This document shows positions 51,962-62,827 of a stretch of 64,000 nt of DNA, piece by piece. The notes beneath the pieces are model-generated. The model had not been told where the DNA came from. It did no database searches and was given only the letters and a program-made list of their open reading frames with translations. This DNA is from Streptacidiphilus sp. P02-A3a. GTDB taxonomy: Bacteria; Actinomycetota; Actinomycetes; Streptomycetales; Streptomycetaceae. A program made the translations under genes and the position numbers. The stretch's first letter is position 1. Each line of letters starts with the position of its first letter. The DNA is taken from NCBI RefSeq assembly GCF_014084105.1, contig NZ_CP048289.1:8379922-8443921 (forward strand), given 5' to 3'.

Positions 51962-52840
51962 TCAGCCCACGTGGCTGGGCTGGTCCGCGGCCGAGGCGTC
52001 GGACTCCGGCGCGACCTCGCCGAAGCGCGCCAGCGCCAGCGCGCCAGCGACCGCGACCGCGAACCCGGCGATCGCCAGCGGCAGCATCCCGGCGCGGGTC
52101 CGGTCGCCCAGCACCACCACCCCGAGCACCGCGGGCAGCGCCGTCTCGCCGAGCACCATGGCAGCCGTCGCGGTGGTCACCTTGCCGCCGCGCACCCCCT
52201 CGGTCATGAACACGAAGGACACCGCGCCGCCCGCGAGCAGCGCGTAGGTCGCCGGCTCCGAGAACAGCGGCCCCAGGTGCGGCCAGGTGATCGACGGCAG
52301 CAGCCGGACCGCGAGCCCGACCACCCCGAAACCGAGGCCGCACAGGGTGCCCATGACCGCCGCCCGCGCCGGTTCGCGGACCTTCCAGACGAAGCCGCCG
52401 ACGACCGCGATCAGCGCCACCGCGCCCAGCAGCGCCCAGTGGAAGGCCGTCGACGGGTGCCGCTGCCCCTCCTTCCCGGCGGTCGCGCCGAGCACCGCGA
52501 GGCCCACGCAGACCCCGGCCACGCCCAGCCACTCCGCGCGCCCGAGCCGGATCTTCAGCATCGCCGCGCCGAGCACCGCGGTCACCGCCAGCGCCCCGGC
52601 CAGCGCCGCCTGCACCACGTACAGCGGCAGTGAGCGCAGCGCGATCAGCTGCGCCACGAAGCCGAAGGCGTCGAGCAGCAGACCGGCCGCGAACGGCAGG
52701 TTGACCATGGCGCGGACGGTGCCGAGCAGGCCGGAGCCCTCGGCGGCGGGCGAGTGCCGCTGCGCGCCGAGGGCCTGGAGGACCATGGCGACGCCGAAGC
52801 ACAGGGCGGCGGCGAGCGCCATCAGGAGTCCGAAGAGCAT
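51962..52840 (-). CDS. DMT-superfamily (EamA/NIPA-like) transporter
   Basis: 292 residues, ten hydrophobic segments in two five-helix halves, as in EamA/DMT transporters. The N-terminal LLMALAAALCFGVAMVLQALGAQR and the middle segment LPLYVVQAALAGALAVTAVLGAAML resemble the NIPA-like branch. The substrate is unknown. Start ATG 52840, 53 bases after the mfd stop on the same strand. Confidence 0.83.
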   Translation of the reverse strand: MLFGLLMALAAALCFGVAMVLQALGAQRHSPAAEGSGLLGTVRAMVNLPFAAGLLLDAFGFVAQLIALRSLPLYVVQAALAGALAVTAVLGAAMLKIRLGRAEWLGVAGVCVGLAVLGATAGKEGQRHPSTAFHWALLGAVALIAVVGGFVWKVREPARAAVMGTLCGLGFGVVGLAVRLLPSITWPHLGPLFSEPATYALLAGGAVSFVFMTEGVRGGKVTTATAAMVLGETALPAVLGVVVLGDRTRAGMLPLAIAGFAVAVAGALALARFGEVAPESDASAADQPSHVG

Positions 52841-52893
52841 GCCTCGACCCTATCCGGCCGCGCCGCCGAACCCCGACCCCGCCGACCTGCGGG

Positions 52894-56478
<3,585 letters not shown>

Positions 56479-56575
56479 GGACTTCTCTCAGCCGGGGGCA
56501 ACGCGAAGCACCCCGTCTGCGTGGCAGCCGGGGTGTTACCAGCGTACGCCCCCGGCCGGGGGCGTCGCCCGATGC

Positions 56576-57574
56576 TCAGCCCTCGCCGGGCCACGCGCTG
56601 TCCACAGCCTGTGGACCGTCCACGACCGGTTCCGCTCCCGGCCGCGGCTGCTCGGCGGGTTGTTCGGCGGCCTGTTCGGCGGCCTGTTCGGGGCCGGTCG
56701 TCGCGGTGGCGCCGACCAGCGCGGTCAGCGTCTGCCTGATGTGGTCGAGGTGGGCCTGGAGCGAGGACCGCTGCTCCGCGAAGGCCTCCTCCTCGCGGGC
56801 GGTGGCCTCGGCGATCCGTCCGGCCTCCCGGTGCGCGGCGGCGATCAGCCGCTCGGCCCGGTCGGCGGCCTCGGCCTCGACCTCGGCGGCGCGGGCCAGC
56901 ATCGCCCGGCGGTGCCGCTCGGCCTCGCCGAGGATCCGCTCGACCTCGGCCACCGCCTGCTCCTCGGCGGCGGCGGCCTCGCCCTCCCGGGCCCGCTGCT
57001 CCTGGTCGGCGGCCAGCTGCCGCGCCGCCAGCCAGTCCTCCGACTCGCGGACGGTGGCCGCGGCCAGCGCGGTGACCTCCGCCACCTCCGCCTCGGCGGC
57101 CTGCCGGACCGACCCGGCCTCGCGTCCGGCCTCGGCCAGCTCGGCCTCGGCCTCGCCCAGGGCCCAGGCCAGCTCGCGCCGGGCGGCCTCGTCCGCGTCG
57201 GCGGTCAGCCGGGTGGCGTAGGCGCGGATGTCGGCGGACAGCTTGGCGGCGTCGGCGCGGGAGCGCACCTCGGTCCGCTCGGCGGTCCGCGCGGCCTCCT
57301 CGCCGATCGCCGCGGTCTCCTCCTCCGCCAGCTCCAGCAGCCGGGCCGCGCGCTCGCCGAGCCCGGCGTAGGACGGCGGAGCAGCCTCGGCGGCGGCCCG
57401 GACGGCCGCTTCCAGCTCCTGCTCCAGCCGCCGCGACAGGTCGCCGAGCTCGGCCAGCCACTGCCAGGCCTGGTCCCGGGCGGCGGTGACCTCGCCGACC
57501 GCCCGCTCGACCTGGCGGACCTCGTAGCCGCGCCGGGTGACGGTGAAGCCGTGCGGAGAGACGGCGTCGCTCAT
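56576..57574 (-). CDS. DivIVA-like coiled-coil protein
   Basis: 332 residues, almost entirely coiled coil. The N-terminal HGFTVTRRGYEVRQVERAVGEV (residues 8-29) resembles the membrane-curvature head of DivIVA/Wag31-type proteins. Long Ala/Glu/Arg-rich heptads (about 30-285) follow, then an Ala-Glu-Gln-Pro tail. Streptomycetes have several such cytoskeleton-like proteins for polar growth; this one sits beside mfd. GTG/ATG 57574. The promoter region carries a striking AT-rich inverted repeat. Confidence 0.75.
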   Translation of the reverse strand: MSDAVSPHGFTVTRRGYEVRQVERAVGEVTAARDQAWQWLAELGDLSRRLEQELEAAVRAAAEAAPPSYAGLGERAARLLELAEEETAAIGEEAARTAERTEVRSRADAAKLSADIRAYATRLTADADEAARRELAWALGEAEAELAEAGREAGSVRQAAEAEVAEVTALAAATVRESEDWLAARQLAADQEQRAREGEAAAAEEQAVAEVERILGEAERHRRAMLARAAEVEAEAADRAERLIAAAHREAGRIAEATAREEEAFAEQRSSLQAHLDHIRQTLTALVGATATTGPEQAAEQAAEQPAEQPRPGAEPVVDGPQAVDSAWPGEG

Positions 57575-57631
57575 GGACCTGGTCCTCTCGTCCCGATCGG
57601 CCGACTGGATCGTCCGATGAATGGATCAGTC

Positions 57632-57664
57632 GTGCAAATGATCAATATCTGATCTATTTTGCAC
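57632..57664. promoter_or_regulatory. AT-rich inverted repeat upstream of the coiled-coil gene
   Basis: GTGCAAA and TTTGCAC form a perfect 7-bp inverted repeat around a 19-base AT-rich middle that holds three TGATC words. It is in the 128-base gap between the SUKH-4 gene and the coiled-coil gene, probably the latter's control region. Confidence 0.6.
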
Positions 57665-57702
57665 AGATCCATCCTCTCCCCGAGAGGACCGACACCCTCA
57701 GC

Positions 57703-59961
57703 TCAGAACAAGCCGTCCCACAGTTGCTCCAGCACCACCGACCACCAGGTCTCCGGCGTGCCCAGGGCCGCCGGGTCCAGCGCCAGCAGCTGCGTCTGCA
57801 GGTCCACCGTCCAGCGCGCCGCCTGCTCCGGGGTGAGCCCGAAGCGGAACCGCCAGAGCCGTCCCAGCAGCGCCAGGCAGCGCAGGAACTCCGGCAGCCC
57901 GGTGTTGACGAAGCGCGGCTGCTGGGCCTCGGGCCCGGCGGGCCGACTCGGCGTGCCCAGGTCCACCGCCACGATCGCCGCCGTGCCGTACTGCACGCAC
58001 AGCTGCCGACCGTAGTCGTTGCCGATCACCAGGTAGGTGCCCGCGTCCGGACCGGCGGCGATGCCGCGCTCGGCGGCGAGCTCCGCCAGCGTCGGCAGCG
58101 GCCGCCCCGGCTGGGCCTGCGCCCAGAAGAAGGGACCGAACTCCAGCGGCACCCCGGCCCAGGTCAGCGCCGTCGACACGGCCTCCGGCACGCCCTGCCG
58201 GGAGACCGCCTGCGGCTCGTAGCGGAACAGGCCCTGCGGCCCGAAGGCCTGCCCCAGCTCCTCCGCCAGCGCCTGCGGCGGCACCGGCGGGGCCGGTGGC
58301 ACCGAGCCCGGCGCGGGCAGCGGCACCCGGGACGACCGCCTGGGCGCGGGCCCGGCGGCGTGGGTGTGCAGCTCCGTGTGGTGCTCCAGCAGGTGCTGCA
58401 CCCCGCGCTGCCGCGCCGCCTGGTCGCGGCCGTACGGGGCGATGCTGCTGACCCGGACGTTCGGCCAGGCCTCCTGCACCATCCGGCCGCAGTAGCCGGC
58501 CGGGAGGTCGCAGCTCTCCAGCTCGGTGTGCAGCTCCAGCACCTGCTCCGGAGGAACGTTCAGCCTGCGCACCTCCTGCAGGATCTGCCACTCCGGATGC
58601 GGCGTGCCCGGCGCCGAGCGCTGGATGATCTGCTGCTCGGACCCGTCCGGGCCGCGGTAGCGCAGCACCGCCAGGTAGCCGGGGCCGACCGCGGGCACCC
58701 CGGGCTGCGCCGGGGGCTGCTGGAACGGCGCGGGCGGCACGGGCGGCGGCGGCACCGGTCCGGAGTTCGGCCGGCTCGGCAGGCTCAGGTCCAGCGCCTG
58801 GGCGAACTGCGTCGGGACGTAGCTGTCCGCCTCGGCGTCGGCGCTGGGCGCGGCCGACCCGCCGCCCGCGCGCAGACCCGGCGGGGCGGGCGGCGGCGCC
58901 ATGCCGGAACCGGACGCGGCCGAGGACACCGGCTTGGCGGACCCGCCGAGCAGGTCCGACGGCGGCGGAGGCGGCGGCGTGCTCGGCCCGGGGCCGGGCA
59001 CGGACGCCGATGCCGCCGATGCCGCCGAGCGCGGGGGCTGCGCCAGCATCGTCGGCGCGTAGTCCAGCGACGGCTCGGACTGCGGCGCGGGCGGCGCGGG
59101 CGGTCCGGGCGGCGCGGGCACGGGCGACGGCTGCGGCGGCACCGGCGGCGGCGTCCAGCCGCGGTCCGGGACGGCCTGCGGGGGCGGCGGGGCCTGCACC
59201 GGCGGCTGCTCCCGCCGCGGCTGCGGCGCGGCGTGCGGAGGGAGCGGTGGCGGCGGCGGTGGCGCGGCATGGCCGGACTGCGCCTGTTGCTGCCGCTGCC
59301 ACTCCTCCCGCTGCCACTGCGCGACCTGGTCGGGCCGCATCGGATTCCGCTCCAGCCGCTCCGCGGTCGACGGCGGGGTGAACTGCTGCGGGGTGCCCCA
59401 GGAGTCCAGCACCTCCGGCGGCGCCAGCATGGTCGGCACCTCCCCCGGCGGTCCGTCCGGTACCGGCGGGGCCACCAGCAGCGACGGCTCCTCGACCGGC
59501 CCGGCCGACCGGCCCGCGCCGAGGCTCCCGCCGCCCAGGTGCCCGCCCAGGTGCCCGCCCAGCGGCGCCGGGGCCGACTCCGCCGCGATCGCCGCCGCGC
59601 CCGCGTCCCGCAGCCACTGCGGCGGGCTCAGCAGGAACGAGGTCGCCTCGGCCTGCTCCGCGTCCGGCGGGGACGGCGTCCGGGTCGGGGTGGCGCCCAC
59701 CGGACGCCCGTAGGCCTCCTCGTACCGGCGCACCACGTCGTTGATCGGCAGCGCGGGCCACAGGGTGACCGCGCCGCCGTCCCGGGAGATCACCATCCGC
59801 ACCGCGCCGCCGTCCGAGGACGGGCCGTCGGCGCGGTCCACCGCCCAGGCGACGAAGCCCAGGTCGAACTCGCGCACCCGCACCTCACGGCGCTGGTACG
59901 AGGGCACCCCCTCGTTGATCCACTCCTCGGCGCGCTGCTGCGCCTCCGCGTACGTCACCAC
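57703..59961 (-). CDS. Imm35 + deaminase + SUKH-4 fusion protein
   Basis: 752 residues. Residues 1-90 match the YrhB/Imm35 immunity pattern (AEEWINEG, VRVREFDLGFVAWAV, MVISRDGGAVTLWP). A long Pro/Ala-rich linker covers about 100-425. Residues about 428-540 form a deaminase-like domain: H455-P-E457 (the H-x-E metal motif) and C484...C491 (with six residues between), followed by APYGRDQ, closest to the XOO_2897-type bacterial toxin deaminases. Residues about 560-752 are SUKH-4-like (FGPQGLFRYEPQAVSRQGVPE, GTYLVIGNDYG). No signal or membrane segment. The start GTG 59961 is 7 bases past the WHH-SUKH stop, whose end holds its GGAGGGG site. A toxin-immunity fusion or an inactive derivative; both possible. 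Confidence 0.75.
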   Translation of the reverse strand: MVTYAEAQQRAEEWINEGVPSYQRREVRVREFDLGFVAWAVDRADGPSSDGGAVRMVISRDGGAVTLWPALPINDVVRRYEEAYGRPVGATPTRTPSPPDAEQAEATSFLLSPPQWLRDAGAAAIAAESAPAPLGGHLGGHLGGGSLGAGRSAGPVEEPSLLVAPPVPDGPPGEVPTMLAPPEVLDSWGTPQQFTPPSTAERLERNPMRPDQVAQWQREEWQRQQQAQSGHAAPPPPPPLPPHAAPQPRREQPPVQAPPPPQAVPDRGWTPPPVPPQPSPVPAPPGPPAPPAPQSEPSLDYAPTMLAQPPRSAASAASASVPGPGPSTPPPPPPSDLLGGSAKPVSSAASGSGMAPPPAPPGLRAGGGSAAPSADAEADSYVPTQFAQALDLSLPSRPNSGPVPPPPVPPAPFQQPPAQPGVPAVGPGYLAVLRYRGPDGSEQQIIQRSAPGTPHPEWQILQEVRRLNVPPEQVLELHTELESCDLPAGYCGRMVQEAWPNVRVSSIAPYGRDQAARQRGVQHLLEHHTELHTHAAGPAPRRSSRVPLPAPGSVPPAPPVPPQALAEELGQAFGPQGLFRYEPQAVSRQGVPEAVSTALTWAGVPLEFGPFFWAQAQPGRPLPTLAELAAERGIAAGPDAGTYLVIGNDYGRQLCVQYGTAAIVAVDLGTPSRPAGPEAQQPRFVNTGLPEFLRCLALLGRLWRFRFGLTPEQAARWTVDLQTQLLALDPAALGTPETWWSVVLEQLWDGLF

Positions 59962-59968
59962 GCCCGGC

Positions 59969-60994
59969 TCACCCCTCCACCGGGACGGCGCGGGCGAAGC
60001 CGCCGTCCACCATCAGCTGTGCCACGGTCTGAAGTTCCGGCGGGCTGCCGGCCAGCCGCAGCAGGAACGCGTCGAAGTCGTCACCGCAGGGCAGCAGCAG
60101 CTGCTCGCAGCGCTGCTGCGGCGTCAGCGCCGGGCCGCCGTCGTCCCGGGCGTCGTCGTACGGGAGGAACCACACCGTGCCGATCGCGGCGCCGCGCACC
60201 TTCAGCGCGACCAACCCGCCCTGCGCGTAGGCGACTCCCAGGTAGTCCTTGGTCAGGTGGTCGCGCAGGCACTTGTTGGCGTACACCAGGTCGTCGGTGT
60301 CCCGCTCCTGACGCAACGTCAGGAACGGCTGGTCGACCAGCACACCCAACTCGGTGTCCAGGGCCACGCCCAGCGGCGCGCGACCGCCGGCCGCCTTCAG
60401 GAAGGTCCGGTACGGGCCCGGCAGGCTGAAGCCGAAGCCCTCCTCGGCGGCGAGCAGCCGCTGCTCGCTGACGCCCGCCGGCTCCTCCGCCGCCACCTCA
60501 CCGTCCGGTCCCGGCTCCGGCCGCACCAGCGCGTCCAGCGCGAAGTGCACCGGACGCCGCTCCTGCAACGGGCGGGTGCCGCGCTTGCCGTGGTCGGCGG
60601 TGGACAGCGCCAGCCCCGCGTGGTGCCGCAGCAGCGCCTTCACCTCGACCGGGACCAGCTCCATCCGGCGGCTGCCGGGCTGCGCCCGGCCCACCGCGTG
60701 GTGCCAGGTCCAACCGGCCGGGGTCGCCACCGGCGACTCCACGTCCGCCCACAGCTCGTGCCCCTGGGCGTGCAGCGCCGCGTTGGCCGACACGTAGTCG
60801 GTCAGCCGCAGTTCGTCCACGCCGAAGCCCTGAGGCGGGTCGGCGACCTCCGCCGCCGCCCGCGTGTACGGACCGAAGTCCGGGTGCCCCTGGCCGTCCA
60901 TCCGCACCCCGCCGGGAAACCTGGCGGACCGGACTGGATCGGGGAAGTGCACGACCTGCCCGGCGTAGGCCGCGTTGGGCCGACCTGTCGTCAT
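59969..60994 (-). CDS. WHH-type nuclease + SUKH-1 (SMI1/KNR4) fusion protein
   Basis: 341 residues. Residues about 15-130 match the HNH/ENDO VII toxin family named for its WHH: FPGGVRMDGQGHPDFGPY, then GWTWHHAVG (W97 H98 H99), MELVPVEVKALLRHHAG. Where most members have His after LVPxxV, this one has Lys119. Residues about 174-320 are a SUKH-1 domain (SEQRLLAAEEGFGFSLPGPYRTFLKAAGG). No signal peptide. ATG 60994 follows GGGGG; the frame is open to 61045 but homology starts here. It is the first gene of a two-gene operon and divergent from the YwqJ/SUKH-3 pair. Confidence 0.78.
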   Translation of the reverse strand: MTTGRPNAAYAGQVVHFPDPVRSARFPGGVRMDGQGHPDFGPYTRAAAEVADPPQGFGVDELRLTDYVSANAALHAQGHELWADVESPVATPAGWTWHHAVGRAQPGSRRMELVPVEVKALLRHHAGLALSTADHGKRGTRPLQERRPVHFALDALVRPEPGPDGEVAAEEPAGVSEQRLLAAEEGFGFSLPGPYRTFLKAAGGRAPLGVALDTELGVLVDQPFLTLRQERDTDDLVYANKCLRDHLTKDYLGVAYAQGGLVALKVRGAAIGTVWFLPYDDARDDGGPALTPQQRCEQLLLPCGDDFDAFLLRLAGSPPELQTVAQLMVDGGFARAVPVEG

Positions 60995-61225
60995 CGAGTT
61001 GCCCCCTGCTGGAACTGGCTGCCGGTCCAAGACTAGGGGCTGCACCGGCGGAGCGGATCTCCGGATTCCCCGGACCTTCCAGCGGTACCCCGACTACCGC
61101 CTCATTGTGGGCATTTGGCAGGCTGACCCCTGAGCAGCAGCGGTGAGCCACCCTCACCCACGGGGGCTGCCGCGCGGCAAGTATCCCTGCTCCGCCGTGC
61201 GCGAGGACACGGAGGACCGTACAGA

Positions 61226-61696
61226 GTGGACAGCGAAGAGCACCGACCGGCGACCGCCGCGCCCCTGCTGCGCCAGCGCCGGGACAGCCTGATGCCGATC
61301 GTGGCCGCCGCCCTGTCGGTGCGCGGCGGCACCCATACCTGCGTCGGCGAGAAGTCCGGACCGCCGCCGCCGCTGCACCCGTTGGTCGCCGAGTTCCTGG
61401 ACGCGCTCCCGGCGCAGCAGCGCGAGCGGTTCACCGGCCGCTGCCCGGAGGCGGTCCTGCTGTCGCAGTACTTCGCCGCCGCCGAGGAGGGACGCTCCAA
61501 GCGGGCCTCGCGCAAGCCCTTCACCGAGGGCGACGCCCGCAAGTCGCTGCGCGGCGCCCGGATGACCACCGTCCGGATCCGGGAGGAGGGCGACCCGGCG
61601 CACGGCACCCACCAGCCGCCCTGCCGCTCCTGTTCCCCGCTGCTCGCCCACTACGGCGTGCAGTCGGTCGCCCTGCACGCGTCGGCCTCCCCCTGA
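61226..61696 (+). CDS. YwqJ-type deaminase domain protein
   Basis: 156 residues. RQRRDSLMPIVAAALSVRGG (about 16-35), HPLVAEFLDALPAQQRERFTGRCPEAVLLSQY and PPCRSCSPLLAHYGV match the YwqJ-like group of the bacterial toxin deaminases. The metal motif is C73-P-E75 (Cys in place of His) with C133-x-x-C136. The Glu proton shuttle is present. No leader or secretion domain. GTG 61226 follows GGAGG. It precedes a SUKH-3 gene by 50 bases, so it forms a toxin-immunity-like pair. The gap 61046-61225 is the shared promoter region with the divergent WHH gene; no clear operator is seen. Confidence 0.78.
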   Translation: MDSEEHRPATAAPLLRQRRDSLMPIVAAALSVRGGTHTCVGEKSGPPPPLHPLVAEFLDALPAQQRERFTGRCPEAVLLSQYFAAAEEGRSKRASRKPFTEGDARKSLRGARMTTVRIREEGDPAHGTHQPPCRSCSPLLAHYGVQSVALHASASP

Positions 61697-61746
61697 GCAC
61701 GCCCCAGCCCGAACCGCACCGCCCGCACTACCCAGAACGGAACGCC

Positions 61747-62235
61747 GTGGACGTCAGATTTCCCGCCGAGGCAGCGTCGGTGCTCACCAAGGCAGGCTGG
61801 TTCCCCGGCCGTCGGCAGCTGCCCCGCGCCGAGCAGTGGGCGGACGCCCTGATCAACCACACCTCGCCGGAGGGCCACCGGCACTCGGTATTCCCGGCCG
61901 CGGTCGAGGCCTGGGCCGAGTTCGGCGGCCTGGCCGTCGAGCTGGAGGGGGCGGGCCGGGACCAGGCGCGCACCCCGTTCACCATCGACCCGCTGGCCGG
62001 TCTGCACCAGCCGCGCACCCTGGCCGACCTGGGCCGGGCGCTGGACCTGCCGCTGGCGCCGCTGGGCGAGGAGCGCGACGGGCAGGCGCTGCTGGCCATC
62101 GACGCCCTGGGCCGGGTCTACAGCCTGGACCACAGCGGCGAGTGGTTCCTCGGCCAGACCATGGACCGGGCGCTGACCACGCTGATCACCGGCACCGCGC
62201 CGGAGCGGCTGCAGTTCGTCGCCGACGCCCTGTAG
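61747..62235 (+). CDS. SUKH-3 family immunity-like protein
   Basis: 162 residues, SUKH-3 pattern: VRFPAEAASVLTKAGWFPGRR at the start, LINHTSPEGHRHSVFPAAVEAWAEFGGL, DALGRVYSLDHSGEWFLGQTMDRALTTLITG near the end. Members neutralise toxin deaminases and nucleases. GTG 61747. It follows the YwqJ-type gene on the same strand. Confidence 0.85.
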   Translation: MDVRFPAEAASVLTKAGWFPGRRQLPRAEQWADALINHTSPEGHRHSVFPAAVEAWAEFGGLAVELEGAGRDQARTPFTIDPLAGLHQPRTLADLGRALDLPLAPLGEERDGQALLAIDALGRVYSLDHSGEWFLGQTMDRALTTLITGTAPERLQFVADAL

Positions 62236-62260
62236 CGCGGCCCGGGCCCCGGCTCGGCTC

Positions 62261-62295
62261 GGGCCTCGGGCCTCGGGCCTCGGGCCTCAGGCCTC
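62261..62295. repeat. Five GGGCCTC heptamers
   Basis: Tandem GGGCCTC, four exact and the last AGGCCTC. They fill the gap between the SUKH-3 gene and the convergent gntR gene. The last copies include the gntR stop codon (TCA on this strand at 62287-62289). Confidence 0.85.
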
Positions 62296-62658
62296 GCCGT
62301 AGGTGTCCCGCAGCGCCGCCGCCACCACCGCGTGGGCTTCCTCCGGCGGAATGCCCAGGCCGTGCACCAGCTGGGCGTAGCGCGCGGCGGCCTGGGCGGC
62401 GGCCTGGCGCGAGGAGTCGCCGGACGCGGCGACGACCGTGCCGTGCCGCCCCCGGGTCTCCACCACCCCGGCGGCCTCCAGCTCCCGGTAGGCCTTGGCC
62501 ACGGTGTTCACCGCCAGCCCCAGGTCCTCCGCGAGCCGCCGCACCGTGGGCAGCCGCATCCCCACCGGCGCCGCGCCGGTCCGGGCCTGCTCGGCCACCT
62601 GCGCCCGGATCTGCTCGAACGGAGGCACGGGGGAATCGGGATCGAGGGCGATCAGCAA
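62287..62658 (-). CDS. GntR-family regulator, YtrA subfamily
   Basis: 123 residues from TTG 62658, the usual size of the small YtrA-type GntR proteins that control ABC transporters. The winged HTH (about residues 8-75) reads FEQIRAQVAEQARTGAAPVGMRLPTVRRLAEDLGLAVNTVAKAYRELEAAGVVETRGRHGTVV. A GGAGA site lies 7 bases upstream of the TTG. The longer open frame to 62787 consists of GC-rich repeats and is not used. Tail-to-tail with the SUKH-3 gene. Its transporter target is not in the window. Confidence 0.87.
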   Translation of the reverse strand: MLIALDPDSPVPPFEQIRAQVAEQARTGAAPVGMRLPTVRRLAEDLGLAVNTVAKAYRELEAAGVVETRGRHGTVVAASGDSSRQAAAQAAARYAQLVHGLGIPPEEAHAVVAAALRDTYGEA

Positions 62659-62748
62659 GATGCGGTCTCCGGTGCCGGGGCTGGGATGCCGGGGGCTGAG
62701 GGTGTCCCCGCCTACGGTAGTACCGCCCAGCCGGAACCGACCGCCGAA

Positions 62749-62786
62749 CCGGAACGGGACCGCCGCACCGGAACGGGACCGCCGCA
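62749..62786. repeat. Two tandem 19-bp copies upstream of gntR
   Basis: CCGGAACGGGACCGCCGCA occurs twice head-to-tail in the 169-base gap 62659-62827 between gntR and the histidine kinase. No promoter motif is visible there. Confidence 0.75.
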
Positions 62787-62827
62787 CCGTGGCCGGACCC
62801 GCCGCACCAGGCGCGCGGCCGTCCGGC

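Noticed and set aside
59010-59381. An Ala-rich 123-codon open frame on the plus strand
   Set aside because: Antisense of the Pro/Ala linker of the 752-residue fusion protein; composition only.
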